Positions 26,312 through 35,965 of a DNA stretch of 64,000 bases are shown here, piece by piece. Under the pieces are notes generated by a model. That model ran no database searches and had not been told where the DNA came from. It worked only from the letters and a program-made list of their open reading frames with translations. Each line of letters begins with the position of its first letter. Positions within the stretch are counted from its first letter, which is position 1. Source of the DNA: Bacteroidales bacterium (GTDB lineage: Bacteria; Bacteroidota; Bacteroidia; Bacteroidales; Lentimicrobiaceae); contig JAGXGB010000057.1 in the NCBI GenBank assembly GCA_024636955.1, positions 1 to 64,000 of the forward strand, written 5' to 3'. Position numbers and translations under genes: made by a program.

Positions 26312-27850
26312 TTGATGGAGACTCTAAGAAAGAAAAAACTACTGCTGGTTAATCCTGCCAATAAATCAAGAAAAGGATTTATCAATGACATAAGTACTCG
26401 TTTCATGCCAATAGGACTTGGCATTGTTGCTCAACTGACACCTTCTGATTGGGAAGTAGAGCTTATTGATGAAAGTTTTGATGAATTCAAATTTAAAGAG
26501 GCTGATTTAGTTGGACTTACTGCTTTTACCGCAAATGCCTTCAGGGCATACGAAATAGCTGCTATTTACCGTGAGAAAGGAATAAAAACAGTAATGGGAG
26601 GTATTCATGCAACCATGTTTTCAGAAGAAGCCACAGAGCATTTCGATGCTATCCTTACCCACGATGCCGAGGGTGCATGGTTACAACTCATCAGGGACTT
26701 TGAGGCAGGCGAGCTTAAGAAAATTTATTATGGGGGAATTGTTAGCGTTGAAGCTATTTCACATGTAAGAAGAGACATTTTTAGCAAATATCCTTACGCT
26801 TATGATCTGGTGCAAACATCGCGCGGCTGTCCTATGGGCTGTGATTTCTGTTCTGTAACATTCATGTGCGGTCAGCAGTATCGGGAGCGTGATATAGATG
26901 ACGTGCTCAAGGAACTCGGTGAAACAACCCGCAAACTGCTGTTCTTTGTGGATGATAACCTTATTAATAATAAAAAAGGCGCATCTGAAAGAGCTATCAG
27001 ATTATTTAAAGGAATGGTTGAGCGTGGTTTTAAGAAGCACTGGATTGCTCAGGTTGCAGTGAATTTTGCTGATAATGATGAAGTTCTTTATTGGGCTAAT
27101 AAAGCTGGTTGCAAGTTGGTATTAATGGGAGTGGAAGCCGAAACGTCACGCGCCCTGAAAGATGTGCGAAAGAATCTTAATCTGAAGCGGGGACCCGATA
27201 ACTATGAAAGCGTATTCAGGAAGATTCATAAGCATGGGATAGGCATACTGGGAACAATGATTTTTGGCATGGACAGCGACCTCCGGGAAGACTTATTCGC
27301 GCGGCGCGATTTCATTACCAACAGTAGCATAGATTGTTATCAATGCACTATCCTTACTCCTCTTCCGGGAACAGAATTATTCCACAGAATGAAGCAAAGG
27401 GATAATATAATCAATGATGATTATCCCCGCGACTGGCAGCAATATCATTGTATGAAGGCAGTCATAAATACGCCTAATATTAAACAGGCAGAACTTGATG
27501 AAATCATGCGTGAAATCTGGCTTAGCCTATACAATAAAGAAGCCATTCGCCGCAAGATGTTCAGAACCTGGTGGAATACTAAAAGTTTGGAAACTGTTTA
27601 TTGGACATATGCTTCCAATCATAACTACGGACGCATGACACTGGAGGAGATCATTGAGAAAGACCCAGAAGGTGTAACAGGTAGTATGGAATGGAAAACA
27701 CGTAAGCGATCTCTTTATCTGAGAATTACTGATAAGGTACTGTTACTTATCTACTTATTTAAATGGAGCAGACTTACAAAGTCTTATTCAAGCTCCTTTG
27801 CAGGGAAAGTGCCTGTTACTACTGAATTAGAGAACTCACCGGCGAGGTAG
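26312..27850 (+). CDS. B12-binding-type radical SAM protein (paralogue 2)
   Basis: This 512-residue protein is a close paralogue of the one at 24396-25862, with the same order of domains and the same cluster motif position (TSRGCPMGCDFC, Cys173/177/180). Long shared blocks include FFVDDNLIN, ERAI.LFKGMVER, NFADN and LTPLPGT. The pair therefore arose by duplication and may act on successive or alternative positions of one substrate. Its C-terminus is longer. The last 67 bases overlap, antisense, the 3' end of the second FAAL gene. Confidence 0.88.
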   Translation: MMETLRKKKLLLVNPANKSRKGFINDISTRFMPIGLGIVAQLTPSDWEVELIDESFDEFKFKEADLVGLTAFTANAFRAYEIAAIYREKGIKTVMGGIHATMFSEEATEHFDAILTHDAEGAWLQLIRDFEAGELKKIYYGGIVSVEAISHVRRDIFSKYPYAYDLVQTSRGCPMGCDFCSVTFMCGQQYRERDIDDVLKELGETTRKLLFFVDDNLINNKKGASERAIRLFKGMVERGFKKHWIAQVAVNFADNDEVLYWANKAGCKLVLMGVEAETSRALKDVRKNLNLKRGPDNYESVFRKIHKHGIGILGTMIFGMDSDLREDLFARRDFITNSSIDCYQCTILTPLPGTELFHRMKQRDNIINDDYPRDWQQYHCMKAVINTPNIKQAELDEIMREIWLSLYNKEAIRRKMFRTWWNTKSLETVYWTYASNHNYGRMTLEEIIEKDPEGVTGSMEWKTRKRSLYLRITDKVLLLIYLFKWSRLTKSYSSSFAGKVPVTTELENSPAR

Positions 27851-29490
27851 CGTTGTATCAACTTGTAACGTTGCAACTTGCCACTTGAAGTTTTTGGAAT
27901 TTCATTTGAACGCACCATGATAAGTTCATCAAGTGTTATGCCTAGTGTACTGCGCAAAAGATTACGCAATTCCCTGTACATCTCCTGAGCTTTCTCACCT
28001 GCTGAACCTGCAACGAATGCAATAACTGTTTCAGCTCCGGTTTTGTGATCAGTAATTCCTGCAAAACAAACTTTACCATAAGTTATACCTTCAATATTAA
28101 AGGCAAGCTCCTCAAGATCATTGGCAAAGTAATGACGGCCATTCTTGAAAATAATATCCTTTTCACGGCCACTGATGTAATAATTGCCTTTATAAAGAAA
28201 TCCTATATCGCCTGTATTAAACCAACCATCAATGAAAGAAACAGCTGATTCTTCTGGTCTATTATAATAACCTGCAGTAATGGAACCGCCTTTAAGGCAT
28301 ATTATACCGGCAGTGCCTTCAGCAACTTCATTATTGTTATGGTCTACTATCCTGATTTGTATGTCATTCAATACAACCCCTACACCAGCTATTAGCCGGG
28401 CATTTGAATCTTCTGTATCCACTTCAACAGCACTGTAATCCCTGTCAAGACTCACTGCATTAAATGATGTTACCACATATGGTGTCATAAGAGGCGTGAA
28501 TGTTGCTGCCAGGCTTGCCTCAGCCAGACCATATACCGGCATCATTGCATTAGAATTAAAGTTATATGGTTTCAGTTCCTTAACAAAGTCATTCATAATC
28601 TGAACTGAAATTGGCTCTGCCCCATTCAATAAACCTTCTAATGCTGAAAAATCCCAGTGTGGCCTCGACTTTAGTCGTTTAATAAAACGCAGTGTAAGTG
28701 CCAACCCGAAATTAGGGCACCCGGTGATCTTCACATTCTTTTGTGTCAGTAAATCAAGCCATAATCCGGGGTTCTTGATGAAATCTATTGTTTCAATATG
28801 CCATTGATGGATAGAACAATAAAGTGGAGTCAGATGATAACCAATCAATCCCATATCGTGAAACAAGGGCATCCAGTTTCCTGTAACTTCATTTGGATGA
28901 AAATCAAGACCAATACGAATAGCATCAAGGTTAACCATGATATTATAATGTGTGAGCATGATCCCTTTGGGGTCACCCGTACTACCGGAGGAGAATTGTA
29001 TAAAGGCCAGATCATTGGCGGCAATTGACACTTCAGGTAATGTACCATGAGTATTTAAGTAACCTGCGGTGATAAATCTCATTTCTGGCACATCTGCACC
29101 AGCTGGAATGATTGACATAAACACCAATGGTTGTTCAAGCTGTTCGTATACCTTAAGCATTTTAACTACCGGTGGATTGTACCCTGAAAAGGTAGGTGGC
29201 GGCTGTAAAACAGTTGGAATAGCACCGCAAAGGAAACAACCCCATAGGATAACGAGTGTTTCCCTGTTGTTATCAGTTGCAATAATCACCTTGTCACCTT
29301 TTTTTATCCCCTCATTCACAAGGCCTACTGCAATTATTGTAGCTTCTTTAAGTAGCTGAGAGTATGTAATGGTGTCTTCACCTGAATCATTGAGTAATCC
29401 TATTACTGTGTTTTCTGAAGCCGAAGCAGCCCTGCGCAGAATATCAGGTAAGGTGAGTGATTGGTTATAGTATTCGCTTAGTTGCGGCAT
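27784..29490 (-). CDS. Fatty acyl-AMP ligase-like enzyme without carrier domain
   Basis: An AMP-forming ligase of the FAAL type, with FIQFSSGSTGDPKGIMLTH, ITGCPNFGLAL, LNGAEPIS, PVYGLAEASL, WFNTGDIGFLYKGNYYISGR and the late catalytic Lys region PKTSSGKLQR. There is no phosphopantetheine domain, so it should load a separate carrier; the ACP at 25866-26096 is the nearest. I start at MPQLSEYYNQ (29490), which aligns with the other FAAL; ATG 29562 would add 24 residues with no similarity. It lies downstream of the TMTC-like gene on the same strand, probably the same transcript. Confidence 0.86.
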   Translation of the reverse strand: MPQLSEYYNQSLTLPDILRRAASASENTVIGLLNDSGEDTITYSQLLKEATIIAVGLVNEGIKKGDKVIIATDNNRETLVILWGCFLCGAIPTVLQPPPTFSGYNPPVVKMLKVYEQLEQPLVFMSIIPAGADVPEMRFITAGYLNTHGTLPEVSIAANDLAFIQFSSGSTGDPKGIMLTHYNIMVNLDAIRIGLDFHPNEVTGNWMPLFHDMGLIGYHLTPLYCSIHQWHIETIDFIKNPGLWLDLLTQKNVKITGCPNFGLALTLRFIKRLKSRPHWDFSALEGLLNGAEPISVQIMNDFVKELKPYNFNSNAMMPVYGLAEASLAATFTPLMTPYVVTSFNAVSLDRDYSAVEVDTEDSNARLIAGVGVVLNDIQIRIVDHNNNEVAEGTAGIICLKGGSITAGYYNRPEESAVSFIDGWFNTGDIGFLYKGNYYISGREKDIIFKNGRHYFANDLEELAFNIEGITYGKVCFAGITDHKTGAETVIAFVAGSAGEKAQEMYRELRNLLRSTLGITLDELIMVRSNEIPKTSSGKLQRYKLIQRYLAGEFSNSVVTGTFPAKELE

Positions 29491-29571
29491 GTTATTATGT
29501 ACAGTTTGTAATTTGTATTTGGTAGTTCCGACTCTGGGTTCTGAATGTTGCGTAGCATTCAATATTCATGA

Positions 29572-31590
29572 TCACCGTTGAGCCTTTCGTGCAATATCAA
29601 GATAGTATTCAGCTTTTAAACTGTCGCCGGCCTTTTTATAATAGTCATTAAGCCTCATACTCAGGTTGAAGTTATTAGGATTCACTTCAAGAGCTTTTTC
29701 AAAGTACCCTAGCGCGGTGAGATTATCACCTTGTTTTATGGCGAATGATGCAAGGTTTAAATATGGTGCTTCCATGGTAGGTTCTATCTTGATGATATCT
29801 TCATTAAGCTTGATAGCTTTCTCGAGTTCACCCGTTTTCCCGTATACAACTGAAAGATTCGACATTGTCCTTACTTCCCATGGCTCAAGTTCCAGGGCCT
29901 TCTCATAGTTTTCAACAGATTTTTCAAACTGACCTGTAACCTGGTATGTATATCCAAGATTATAGAATGCAGCATGAAGCTCAGGGTTAACCTCAACGGC
30001 CTTCTCAAAATATTTTATTGAAGAATCAGCTTCATTCAGTAAAAGAAGGAACGACTCACCAAGGTTGTTCCATGCATCAGGATATTGAGGATACACTGCC
30101 ACTGCGCGCTTAAAATGAAGGATAGATGTATTCGCTTCAGGAATAATATCCTGGCGTGGTACTCCACTTTTTAATCGCTCAACAATTGAACTTCGTAAAT
30201 TAGTGGCATAGATGAAATTTGCTTTAGCCGACTTTTCCAGATAAGGCATATCAGCTTCGTAAAGTGACATCTCACTCTTCCAATCTTTATTCCTGTCAAT
30301 GGTTTTAGCTGCTGCAGGTATTGAAATAACTAATGCAATGCCGGCCATCCAGGCAATAACTTTGGCAGGAATTACTTTTTCAGAAGTCTCAAGCCTGAAA
30401 AGCTTGAATATTCCATAAGCCAGAGCCAGACAAAAACCAAGCGATGCAATATACAGGAATCGCTCAGCTACAATACCTGTAGGAGGCGCCAGTAAGTTTG
30501 AAAATATACCTATATTTATGAGATAAAAAAGTATGGCAAAAGAAAGAATTGATTTACGGCGTATAGTAAAAAGTGCATATCCAAACAAACCTGCATGAAT
30601 TGCAAAACTCAGCCATACCATTGGATTTCCTAAAGTTGTTACAGGAATCATGTTAAAGCCGTAATAAAATAAAAGGGGATGCGGGAATACCAGCATCTTC
30701 AAATAAAACAACAGCACCATCATTGAAGTGCCAAGGCGTTCTGGTAAAGTAGGGTCAAACTGTAACGGATTCTCAATGAATTGCATTGGCCGTACCGCTG
30801 TTCCCAGTAACACCCGCGGTATTAAAACCATCAATGCAATAACTCCTATTACCATCAATGATGTAATAAGCAGCTTTTGTGGTTTAGTATCTGTGAAATA
30901 CCAGAATATAAGTGGAATAATAAAAATGAATGTCATAATATTCACCTTCGAAAGGTAACCGAGAGCAAATGAAAACAACGCCCAAAAAACGAATCTCTTT
31001 TTTGTTGTTTCATGCCACTTCATGAAGAAATTTATACTCCCCAGTGCTCCCAGAAAACTAAGCAACTCCTCACGGTTCTTTAAACTTGCCACCACTTCAG
31101 TATGCAGCGGATGTACCATAAAGAATACTACCGTTAGGAATGGGAGCATGATGTGATGTTTCTTCAGCAATTTCGTCAGTATACTGAACAGCAATAATCC
31201 TGTTAGCGCATACAACAGCAAATTAATAAAGTGGCTCATTTGCGGATTCTCTCCAAACAACGAACGCTCAATAGCAAAGGTTGCTTTTGCCACCGGACGA
31301 TAGCCATAACTATGCTGTCCGCCTTCTTCTGCATTCATTGTAATGTAATTGGAAGTGAAGATGAGAGGAATGGCTTTTATACCTTGTTCAACAACAGGGT
31401 TATTAGAGGTAACATAAGAATCGTCGAGGGAATAATTATTAGAAATCGTATTGCCATAAAGTACAAAAGCCAACGCAGCGATGATGAGATAATAGACCCT
31501 GACATTGAGTGCCTTTGCCGGTTGTTTTTGAGGCATTGGTTGGGCTGACTTATTTACTGATGTAGTGCCGGGTTGTATCTTTGATTTCAT
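29572..31590 (-). CDS. TMTC-like GT-C glycosyltransferase with C-terminal TPRs
   Basis: The first 430 residues contain about ten membrane segments with features of the TMTC/PMT-like GT-C class: an early acidic loop NYSLDDSYVTSNN, YGYRPVAKATF, and HPLHTEVVASLKNREELLSFL. The remaining 240 residues are tetratricopeptide repeats (AWNNLGESFLLL, AFYNLGYTYQVTGQFEKSVENY, APYLNLASFAIKQGDN). Such enzymes transfer sugars from polyprenyl phosphate on the outer face of the membrane, with the TPRs binding the acceptor. The GT2 enzyme at 21232-22152 could make its donor. Three tandem repeats lie upstream of the start. Confidence 0.82.
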   Translation of the reverse strand: MKSKIQPGTTSVNKSAQPMPQKQPAKALNVRVYYLIIAALAFVLYGNTISNNYSLDDSYVTSNNPVVEQGIKAIPLIFTSNYITMNAEEGGQHSYGYRPVAKATFAIERSLFGENPQMSHFINLLLYALTGLLLFSILTKLLKKHHIMLPFLTVVFFMVHPLHTEVVASLKNREELLSFLGALGSINFFMKWHETTKKRFVFWALFSFALGYLSKVNIMTFIFIIPLIFWYFTDTKPQKLLITSLMVIGVIALMVLIPRVLLGTAVRPMQFIENPLQFDPTLPERLGTSMMVLLFYLKMLVFPHPLLFYYGFNMIPVTTLGNPMVWLSFAIHAGLFGYALFTIRRKSILSFAILFYLINIGIFSNLLAPPTGIVAERFLYIASLGFCLALAYGIFKLFRLETSEKVIPAKVIAWMAGIALVISIPAAAKTIDRNKDWKSEMSLYEADMPYLEKSAKANFIYATNLRSSIVERLKSGVPRQDIIPEANTSILHFKRAVAVYPQYPDAWNNLGESFLLLLNEADSSIKYFEKAVEVNPELHAAFYNLGYTYQVTGQFEKSVENYEKALELEPWEVRTMSNLSVVYGKTGELEKAIKLNEDIIKIEPTMEAPYLNLASFAIKQGDNLTALGYFEKALEVNPNNFNLSMRLNDYYKKAGDSLKAEYYLDIARKAQR

Positions 31591-31605
31591 TTAATTGAAG
31601 TAGGG

Positions 31606-31693
31606 CTTAGTATGCTTATTGATTTCATTTATGGTGTAATAGAGCTTAGTATGCTTTATTTTTATTTATGGCGTAGTAGATCTTAGTATGCTT
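31606..31693 (-). repeat. Three tandem copies of CTTAGTATGCTT
   Basis: CTTAGTATGCTT (read on the plus strand) is found at 31606-31617, 31645-31656 and 31682-31693, with periods of 39 and 37 and related sequence (TTTCATTTATGG, GTAATAGAG) between. The array starts 15 bases upstream of the TMTC-like gene. It could hold regulator sites or be a local duplication of the leader. Confidence 0.55.
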
Positions 31694-31809
31694 ATTTTCA
31701 ATGCAAAGAAAAGAAAAAAGGCTGAATAATGTGAAGCGTTTTCAAGGATAGATAAAACGAGGTCCATTGGTCTAAGATGCCTTAGGCTGCGGCTTTTTGA
31801 ATGGAATTC

Positions 31810-32616
31810 CTATTTCTCGATACTGTTTGTAATATACACAAAGTCAGCAACACTTAGTCTTTCAGCTCTTTTGTCGAGCAACTCATTCATTTTATCACTT
31901 AAAGTTATGTTGAGGCTTTTTAATGCGTTGCGTAATGTCTTGCGGCGTTGGTTGAATGCTGTTTTTACCACTGTTTTAAACAGCACCGGGTCACAGCCTA
32001 ATTCTGTTGTTGTGTTCCGTGATAATCTTATTACTGCCGATCTAACTTTTGGTGGGGGAATAAACAAATGGGGTTCCACTGTGAAGAGGTATTCAATATT
32101 ATACCATGCTTGCAGCAATACACTAAGAATGCCGTACGTCTTGCTTCCCGGAGGTGCGGCAATGCGCTCTGCAACTTCTTTCTGCAGCATGCAAACTACT
32201 TCAGGTATCTGGTTAACATGATCAAGTACCTTAAAGAATATCTGGCTTGAGATATTGTAGGGAAAATTTCCGATAACTGAAAAGCAACCTTTGAAAAACT
32301 CCTCTGGTTTAAACCTCAGAAAGTCTGCTTCACGGAATATCTCTGCATGTTCAGGATAAGTCTCTTTAAGGTATGCTATACTGTCTCTGTCAACATCTAA
32401 TGTAAGGAACTGCCTAATGATCCCCGAATTCTTGTATTGCAATGCTGGAGAAGTTTCAATCATTTGCAGCAGATACTTGGTAAGCACCCCTGTTCCTGGA
32501 CCAACCTCTAATACCGCATCACACGGCAGGTTAAGACTCTCAGTTATCTTTTTGGCAATGTTCTCATCATTGAGAAAGTGCTGGCCAAGGTGTTTTTTTG
32601 CTCTTACAGGGTACAA
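31810..32616 (-). CDS. rsmA: 16S rRNA dimethyladenosine transferase
   Basis: RsmA (KsgA) dimethylates two adjacent adenines near the 3' end of 16S rRNA. The protein shows HLGQHFLNDENIAKKI, the SAM loop LEVGPGTGVLT, IGNFPYNISSQIFFK (catalytic NxPY) and LFIPPPKVRSAVIRL. The length of 268 residues is normal. The only start that keeps the conserved N-terminus is a TTG at 32614-32616; an in-frame stop lies four codons upstream and the next Met is deep in the fold. Confidence 0.95.
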   Translation of the reverse strand: MYPVRAKKHLGQHFLNDENIAKKITESLNLPCDAVLEVGPGTGVLTKYLLQMIETSPALQYKNSGIIRQFLTLDVDRDSIAYLKETYPEHAEIFREADFLRFKPEEFFKGCFSVIGNFPYNISSQIFFKVLDHVNQIPEVVCMLQKEVAERIAAPPGSKTYGILSVLLQAWYNIEYLFTVEPHLFIPPPKVRSAVIRLSRNTTTELGCDPVLFKTVVKTAFNQRRKTLRNALKSLNITLSDKMNELLDKRAERLSVADFVYITNSIEK

Positions 32617-32756
32617 ATTGGTAGTTTATTAAATATTAGAGTTATAATGTTGTCTTCATAAAAAATTACTGACTTTCATTAAACTAAGCTGTCAATAATA
32701 GAAATAATAGCACTGCTGTTGTTAATAATCTGTAGATTTTAAAGGCTCAATATTAA

Positions 32757-34604
32757 CTATTGCCCCTGTTGCTGAAAATCTCCCCTTAAAGTCCTGAATT
32801 GCTTTCGGGCTTCTACTACATAAATACTACCCGGATATTGGGTCATGAGTTTCTGGTATGTCTCACTCGCTTTTGTCAGGTCTTTTAAATGCACTTCGTA
32901 AAGGGTGGCAAGGTTAAACATTGCGTCATCAGCTAATATATCATCAGGATACTGTGCAATCACTTCGCTGTACATTGATTCCACCGCTGTGAAATCACCA
33001 CTTTTCAACTTTATCTCAGCTTTCTTCATCAGCACATCATCAATAATTGAGTGCCCGGGGAATGCCAATATAATTGAATCTAGCAGCGCATCTGCCATAC
33101 CTATGTTGTTCCTGAAGAGTAATAGACCTGCTCTGGCAAATGAACCAAGCGCAATTGTTGAACTGTCGGCTTCAATGTTATCAGTGATAAGCAATGACAT
33201 CTGCATTGCATCATTGGCAATAAGTTTTGAAGTAGCGGCTTTAAGCACATCCAATTGTGCCCTTGCCCAATCAAATTCGCCTATAAAGAATGAGAGGCGT
33301 GCATTTCTGAACCTTGCCTCATGCCCGAGAGGATCATTTTTAAAAGCCTTATCCACTTGTGAATATAGCAATGTAGCTTCCCAAGGTTCACCACTGAAGA
33401 GGAGTATATCTGCAAGGTCTAATTTGCATTGTGCCTGCAAAACTTTGTCGTTTCCGGTTCTTTGTATCAGGTCCTCAAGAAGCACTATTGCTTTATCAAT
33501 ATTTTTAAGGTAGAAAGCCTCAATATGAGCAAGGTTCTGAACCAAAGGATAAACCAACTGATTGCTGGCATTACGGTCAATTGCTTTTCTGTACCTGTCG
33601 GCAACTTCCTTAATTCTCTTATCATCAACAGGAAAGGTATTAGTAACAAGCTCAAACTCTGAACGAAGCAACTCTACTTCAGCAATAGTGCGTAAAGCAG
33701 GGTCATCTGATCGCTCCATTACATAGTTGAAGGCATCAGCAGCTACTGCATAATTGCTATTGGTTACGCTCAACTGACCAAGAGCAAACACTCTTGTGCC
33801 ATTTTCTCCTAACCTGCGGTCAAGTGCCTTTGCCTGGAGAAGTGCCGATTCAAAATCTTTAAGCTGAATTGATAACCATACAAGCATTTCAGTGAGGATA
33901 ATATCGTCAGGTGACCGCTGTACTTTCATTACAAGTGCCTTCCGCAAAGCATCTGTTTTTCTGTTCTCCGGATCGTTGAGCAGCGAATTTTGCAATCTCA
34001 CCTTTACCTGGTCAGCAAAAGGGGGAGTTTGACCTATAAGGGTCAGATACTCATCAACCATTTTATCATACTGGCCTTGTAATTCATACATCTGCGCAAG
34101 CTCAAAACCAAAAGTATGTTCGGGTGATAGTAACTGCCGCCCTTTGAGGTATGTACGGATAGCATAATCCTGCTCACGCCTCATTGTAAATGCATTTGCC
34201 AGTTCCATTACACTGCGCTGATCAGGATTGAGCTCTTTAATCAGGTCATCAAACAACTTAGTTGCTTTCTGCGCCTGATTGCCTCTGATCATGATATAAC
34301 CCTGATCTACCTGATACCTGGCTTCATTCGGAAAGCGTTTAACCTGCTGTTTTACAACTTTGCCGGCTTGCTCAATGTCACCAAGCTCCAACAATGTCTG
34401 GAGGTAATAAGTGTATGTAAAATGGTCCTGCTTTTGCTTGTACAACCGTTCAAAAACTTCAGCAGCCTTGTGGAAATCACGATCATTGTAAAACTGTAAA
34501 CCCAATTGCTGTTCTGTTTCAACCTGTGCTATCAAATGTATTGAGGGCAATAGCATTAAAACGCTTAGAAATAATAACAGTCTGTAACGGATTTCACTTC
34601 GCAT
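32757..34604 (-). CDS. Exported TPR-repeat protein
   Basis: A 615-residue protein with a signal peptide (residues 1-26) followed by tetratricopeptide-type helical repeats along its length (FYNDRDFHKAAEVFERLYK, YAVAADAFNYVMER, DDILADDAMFNLATLYE, ASETYQKLMTQYPGS). The C-terminal repeats resemble those of BamD/YbgF-like outer-membrane assembly factors, but no enzymatic domain is present. It is probably a periplasmic scaffold. It lies 19 bases downstream of serS and may be co-transcribed. Confidence 0.8.
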   Translation of the reverse strand: MRSEIRYRLLLFLSVLMLLPSIHLIAQVETEQQLGLQFYNDRDFHKAAEVFERLYKQKQDHFTYTYYLQTLLELGDIEQAGKVVKQQVKRFPNEARYQVDQGYIMIRGNQAQKATKLFDDLIKELNPDQRSVMELANAFTMRREQDYAIRTYLKGRQLLSPEHTFGFELAQMYELQGQYDKMVDEYLTLIGQTPPFADQVKVRLQNSLLNDPENRKTDALRKALVMKVQRSPDDIILTEMLVWLSIQLKDFESALLQAKALDRRLGENGTRVFALGQLSVTNSNYAVAADAFNYVMERSDDPALRTIAEVELLRSEFELVTNTFPVDDKRIKEVADRYRKAIDRNASNQLVYPLVQNLAHIEAFYLKNIDKAIVLLEDLIQRTGNDKVLQAQCKLDLADILLFSGEPWEATLLYSQVDKAFKNDPLGHEARFRNARLSFFIGEFDWARAQLDVLKAATSKLIANDAMQMSLLITDNIEADSSTIALGSFARAGLLLFRNNIGMADALLDSIILAFPGHSIIDDVLMKKAEIKLKSGDFTAVESMYSEVIAQYPDDILADDAMFNLATLYEVHLKDLTKASETYQKLMTQYPGSIYVVEARKQFRTLRGDFQQQGQ

Positions 34605-34623
34605 AATTAATTTTGGCCAGGCC

Positions 34624-35895
34624 TTATGTTAACAAATCAAACCCTGTATAAGTTGCCAGGGCTGCTGGTATCCTAATTCCATCACTGGTTTGATTGTTCT
34701 CCAGCAATGAAGCTACTATACGAGGTAACGCGAGGGCACTTCCATTTAGTGTATGACAAAGGCGGGTCTTGCCAAACTCATCCTTATAACGCAGCTTCAT
34801 ACGGTTTGCCTGAAAGCTTTCGAAGTTTGAAACTGAGCTTACTTCAAGCCACTTTTGTTGTGCAGCAGAGTATACTTCAAAATCGTAAGTAAGTGAAGAG
34901 GTAAAACTCATATCACCACCGCAAAGCTTAAGCACCCGGAAAGGAAGTTCGAGCTTACGCAGTAATGTTGAAACATACTCCCGCATCTCTTCGAGTGTTT
35001 CATACGAATGGTCAGGATGCTGTATCTGAACTATTTCAACCTTATCAAACTGGTGCAGCCGATTAAGTCCGCGAACATCCTTGCCATACGAGCCTGCTTC
35101 ACGACGGAAACAGTTTGAATATGCCACATTCTTTATCGGGAAAGCTGTTGCCTTAACAATCTCATCACGATATATATTGGTAATAGGAACTTCTGCTGTT
35201 GGTATAAGGTACAGCTTATCGACCTGGCAGAAGTACATCTGACCATCTTTATCAGGTAGCTGTCCTGTGCCGTATCCTGAAGCCTCATTTACTAACAATG
35301 GAGGTTGGATCTCTAAATATCCTGCTGCAATTGCGTTATCGAGAAAGAAGTTTATCAGAGCTCGCTGAAGTCTTGCACCTTTACCTTTATAAAAAGGGAA
35401 GCCGGCACCGGTAACCTTATTGCCAAGTTCAAAATCTATAATATCATACTTAGTTGCCAATTCCCAGTGAGGAACAGCATCAGGCTGTAGTACCGGCATT
35501 TCGCCTTCGCTGTGAACAATCTGATTATCTTCAGGTGTCTTACCTTTTGGGACTGAAATATGAGGAACATTAGGCAGAGTTACCAGTAAGTTATTCTGCT
35601 CATTAACCAGTCTGTCGAGGTTTTCAGAAAGCTCTTTTGCTTGTAGTTTCAATTCTGCAACACGATTCTTTAATTCGCTTGCATCTGATGCCTTGCCAGC
35701 TTTCATCAGGTTGCCAACTTCCCGTGATATGATGTTAGCCTCAGCCAGTGAATTGTCGAGCTCAGTTTGGGCCTCACGTCTGCGGGTATCCAGACCAATG
35801 ATCTGTTGCAGCATTTCTGTTGCATCAATGTTCTTAATCGCCAATCGTTGAGCGACTTCAAAAGTATTTTCTCTTATGTATGATAATTCGAGCAT
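34624..35895 (-). CDS. serS: Seryl-tRNA synthetase
   Basis: SerS charges tRNA-Ser. The protein has the N-terminal coiled-coil arm (about residues 25-105), then the class II core with TAEVPITNIYRDEI, the motif 2 region FRREAGSYGKDVRGLNRLHQF, and the C-terminal motif 3 region HTLNGSALALPRIVASLLENNQ. The length of 423 residues is standard. A TACTTTTG -7 element sits about 32 bases upstream. Confidence 0.97.
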   Translation of the reverse strand: MLELSYIRENTFEVAQRLAIKNIDATEMLQQIIGLDTRRREAQTELDNSLAEANIISREVGNLMKAGKASDASELKNRVAELKLQAKELSENLDRLVNEQNNLLVTLPNVPHISVPKGKTPEDNQIVHSEGEMPVLQPDAVPHWELATKYDIIDFELGNKVTGAGFPFYKGKGARLQRALINFFLDNAIAAGYLEIQPPLLVNEASGYGTGQLPDKDGQMYFCQVDKLYLIPTAEVPITNIYRDEIVKATAFPIKNVAYSNCFRREAGSYGKDVRGLNRLHQFDKVEIVQIQHPDHSYETLEEMREYVSTLLRKLELPFRVLKLCGGDMSFTSSLTYDFEVYSAAQQKWLEVSSVSNFESFQANRMKLRYKDEFGKTRLCHTLNGSALALPRIVASLLENNQTSDGIRIPAALATYTGFDLLT

Positions 35896-35926
35896 TGCTT
35901 ACTAAATTTGTATTTATTACGAGGCT

Positions 35927-35934
35927 CAAAAGTA
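35927..35934 (-). promoter_or_regulatory. -7 element upstream of serS
   Basis: Minus-strand TACTTTTG is a full TAnnTTTG match 32 bases before the serS start. No TTG at the ideal distance was seen. Confidence 0.5.
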
Positions 35935-35965
35935 CGATTTTTTAACCAATCCAGTAAATGACAAG

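Noticed and set aside
32905-33513. 202-codon plus-strand frame inside the TPR protein gene
   Set aside because: It is antisense to a coherent TPR protein with a signal peptide; its composition is Ser/Ile/Ala-rich as expected for a shadow frame.
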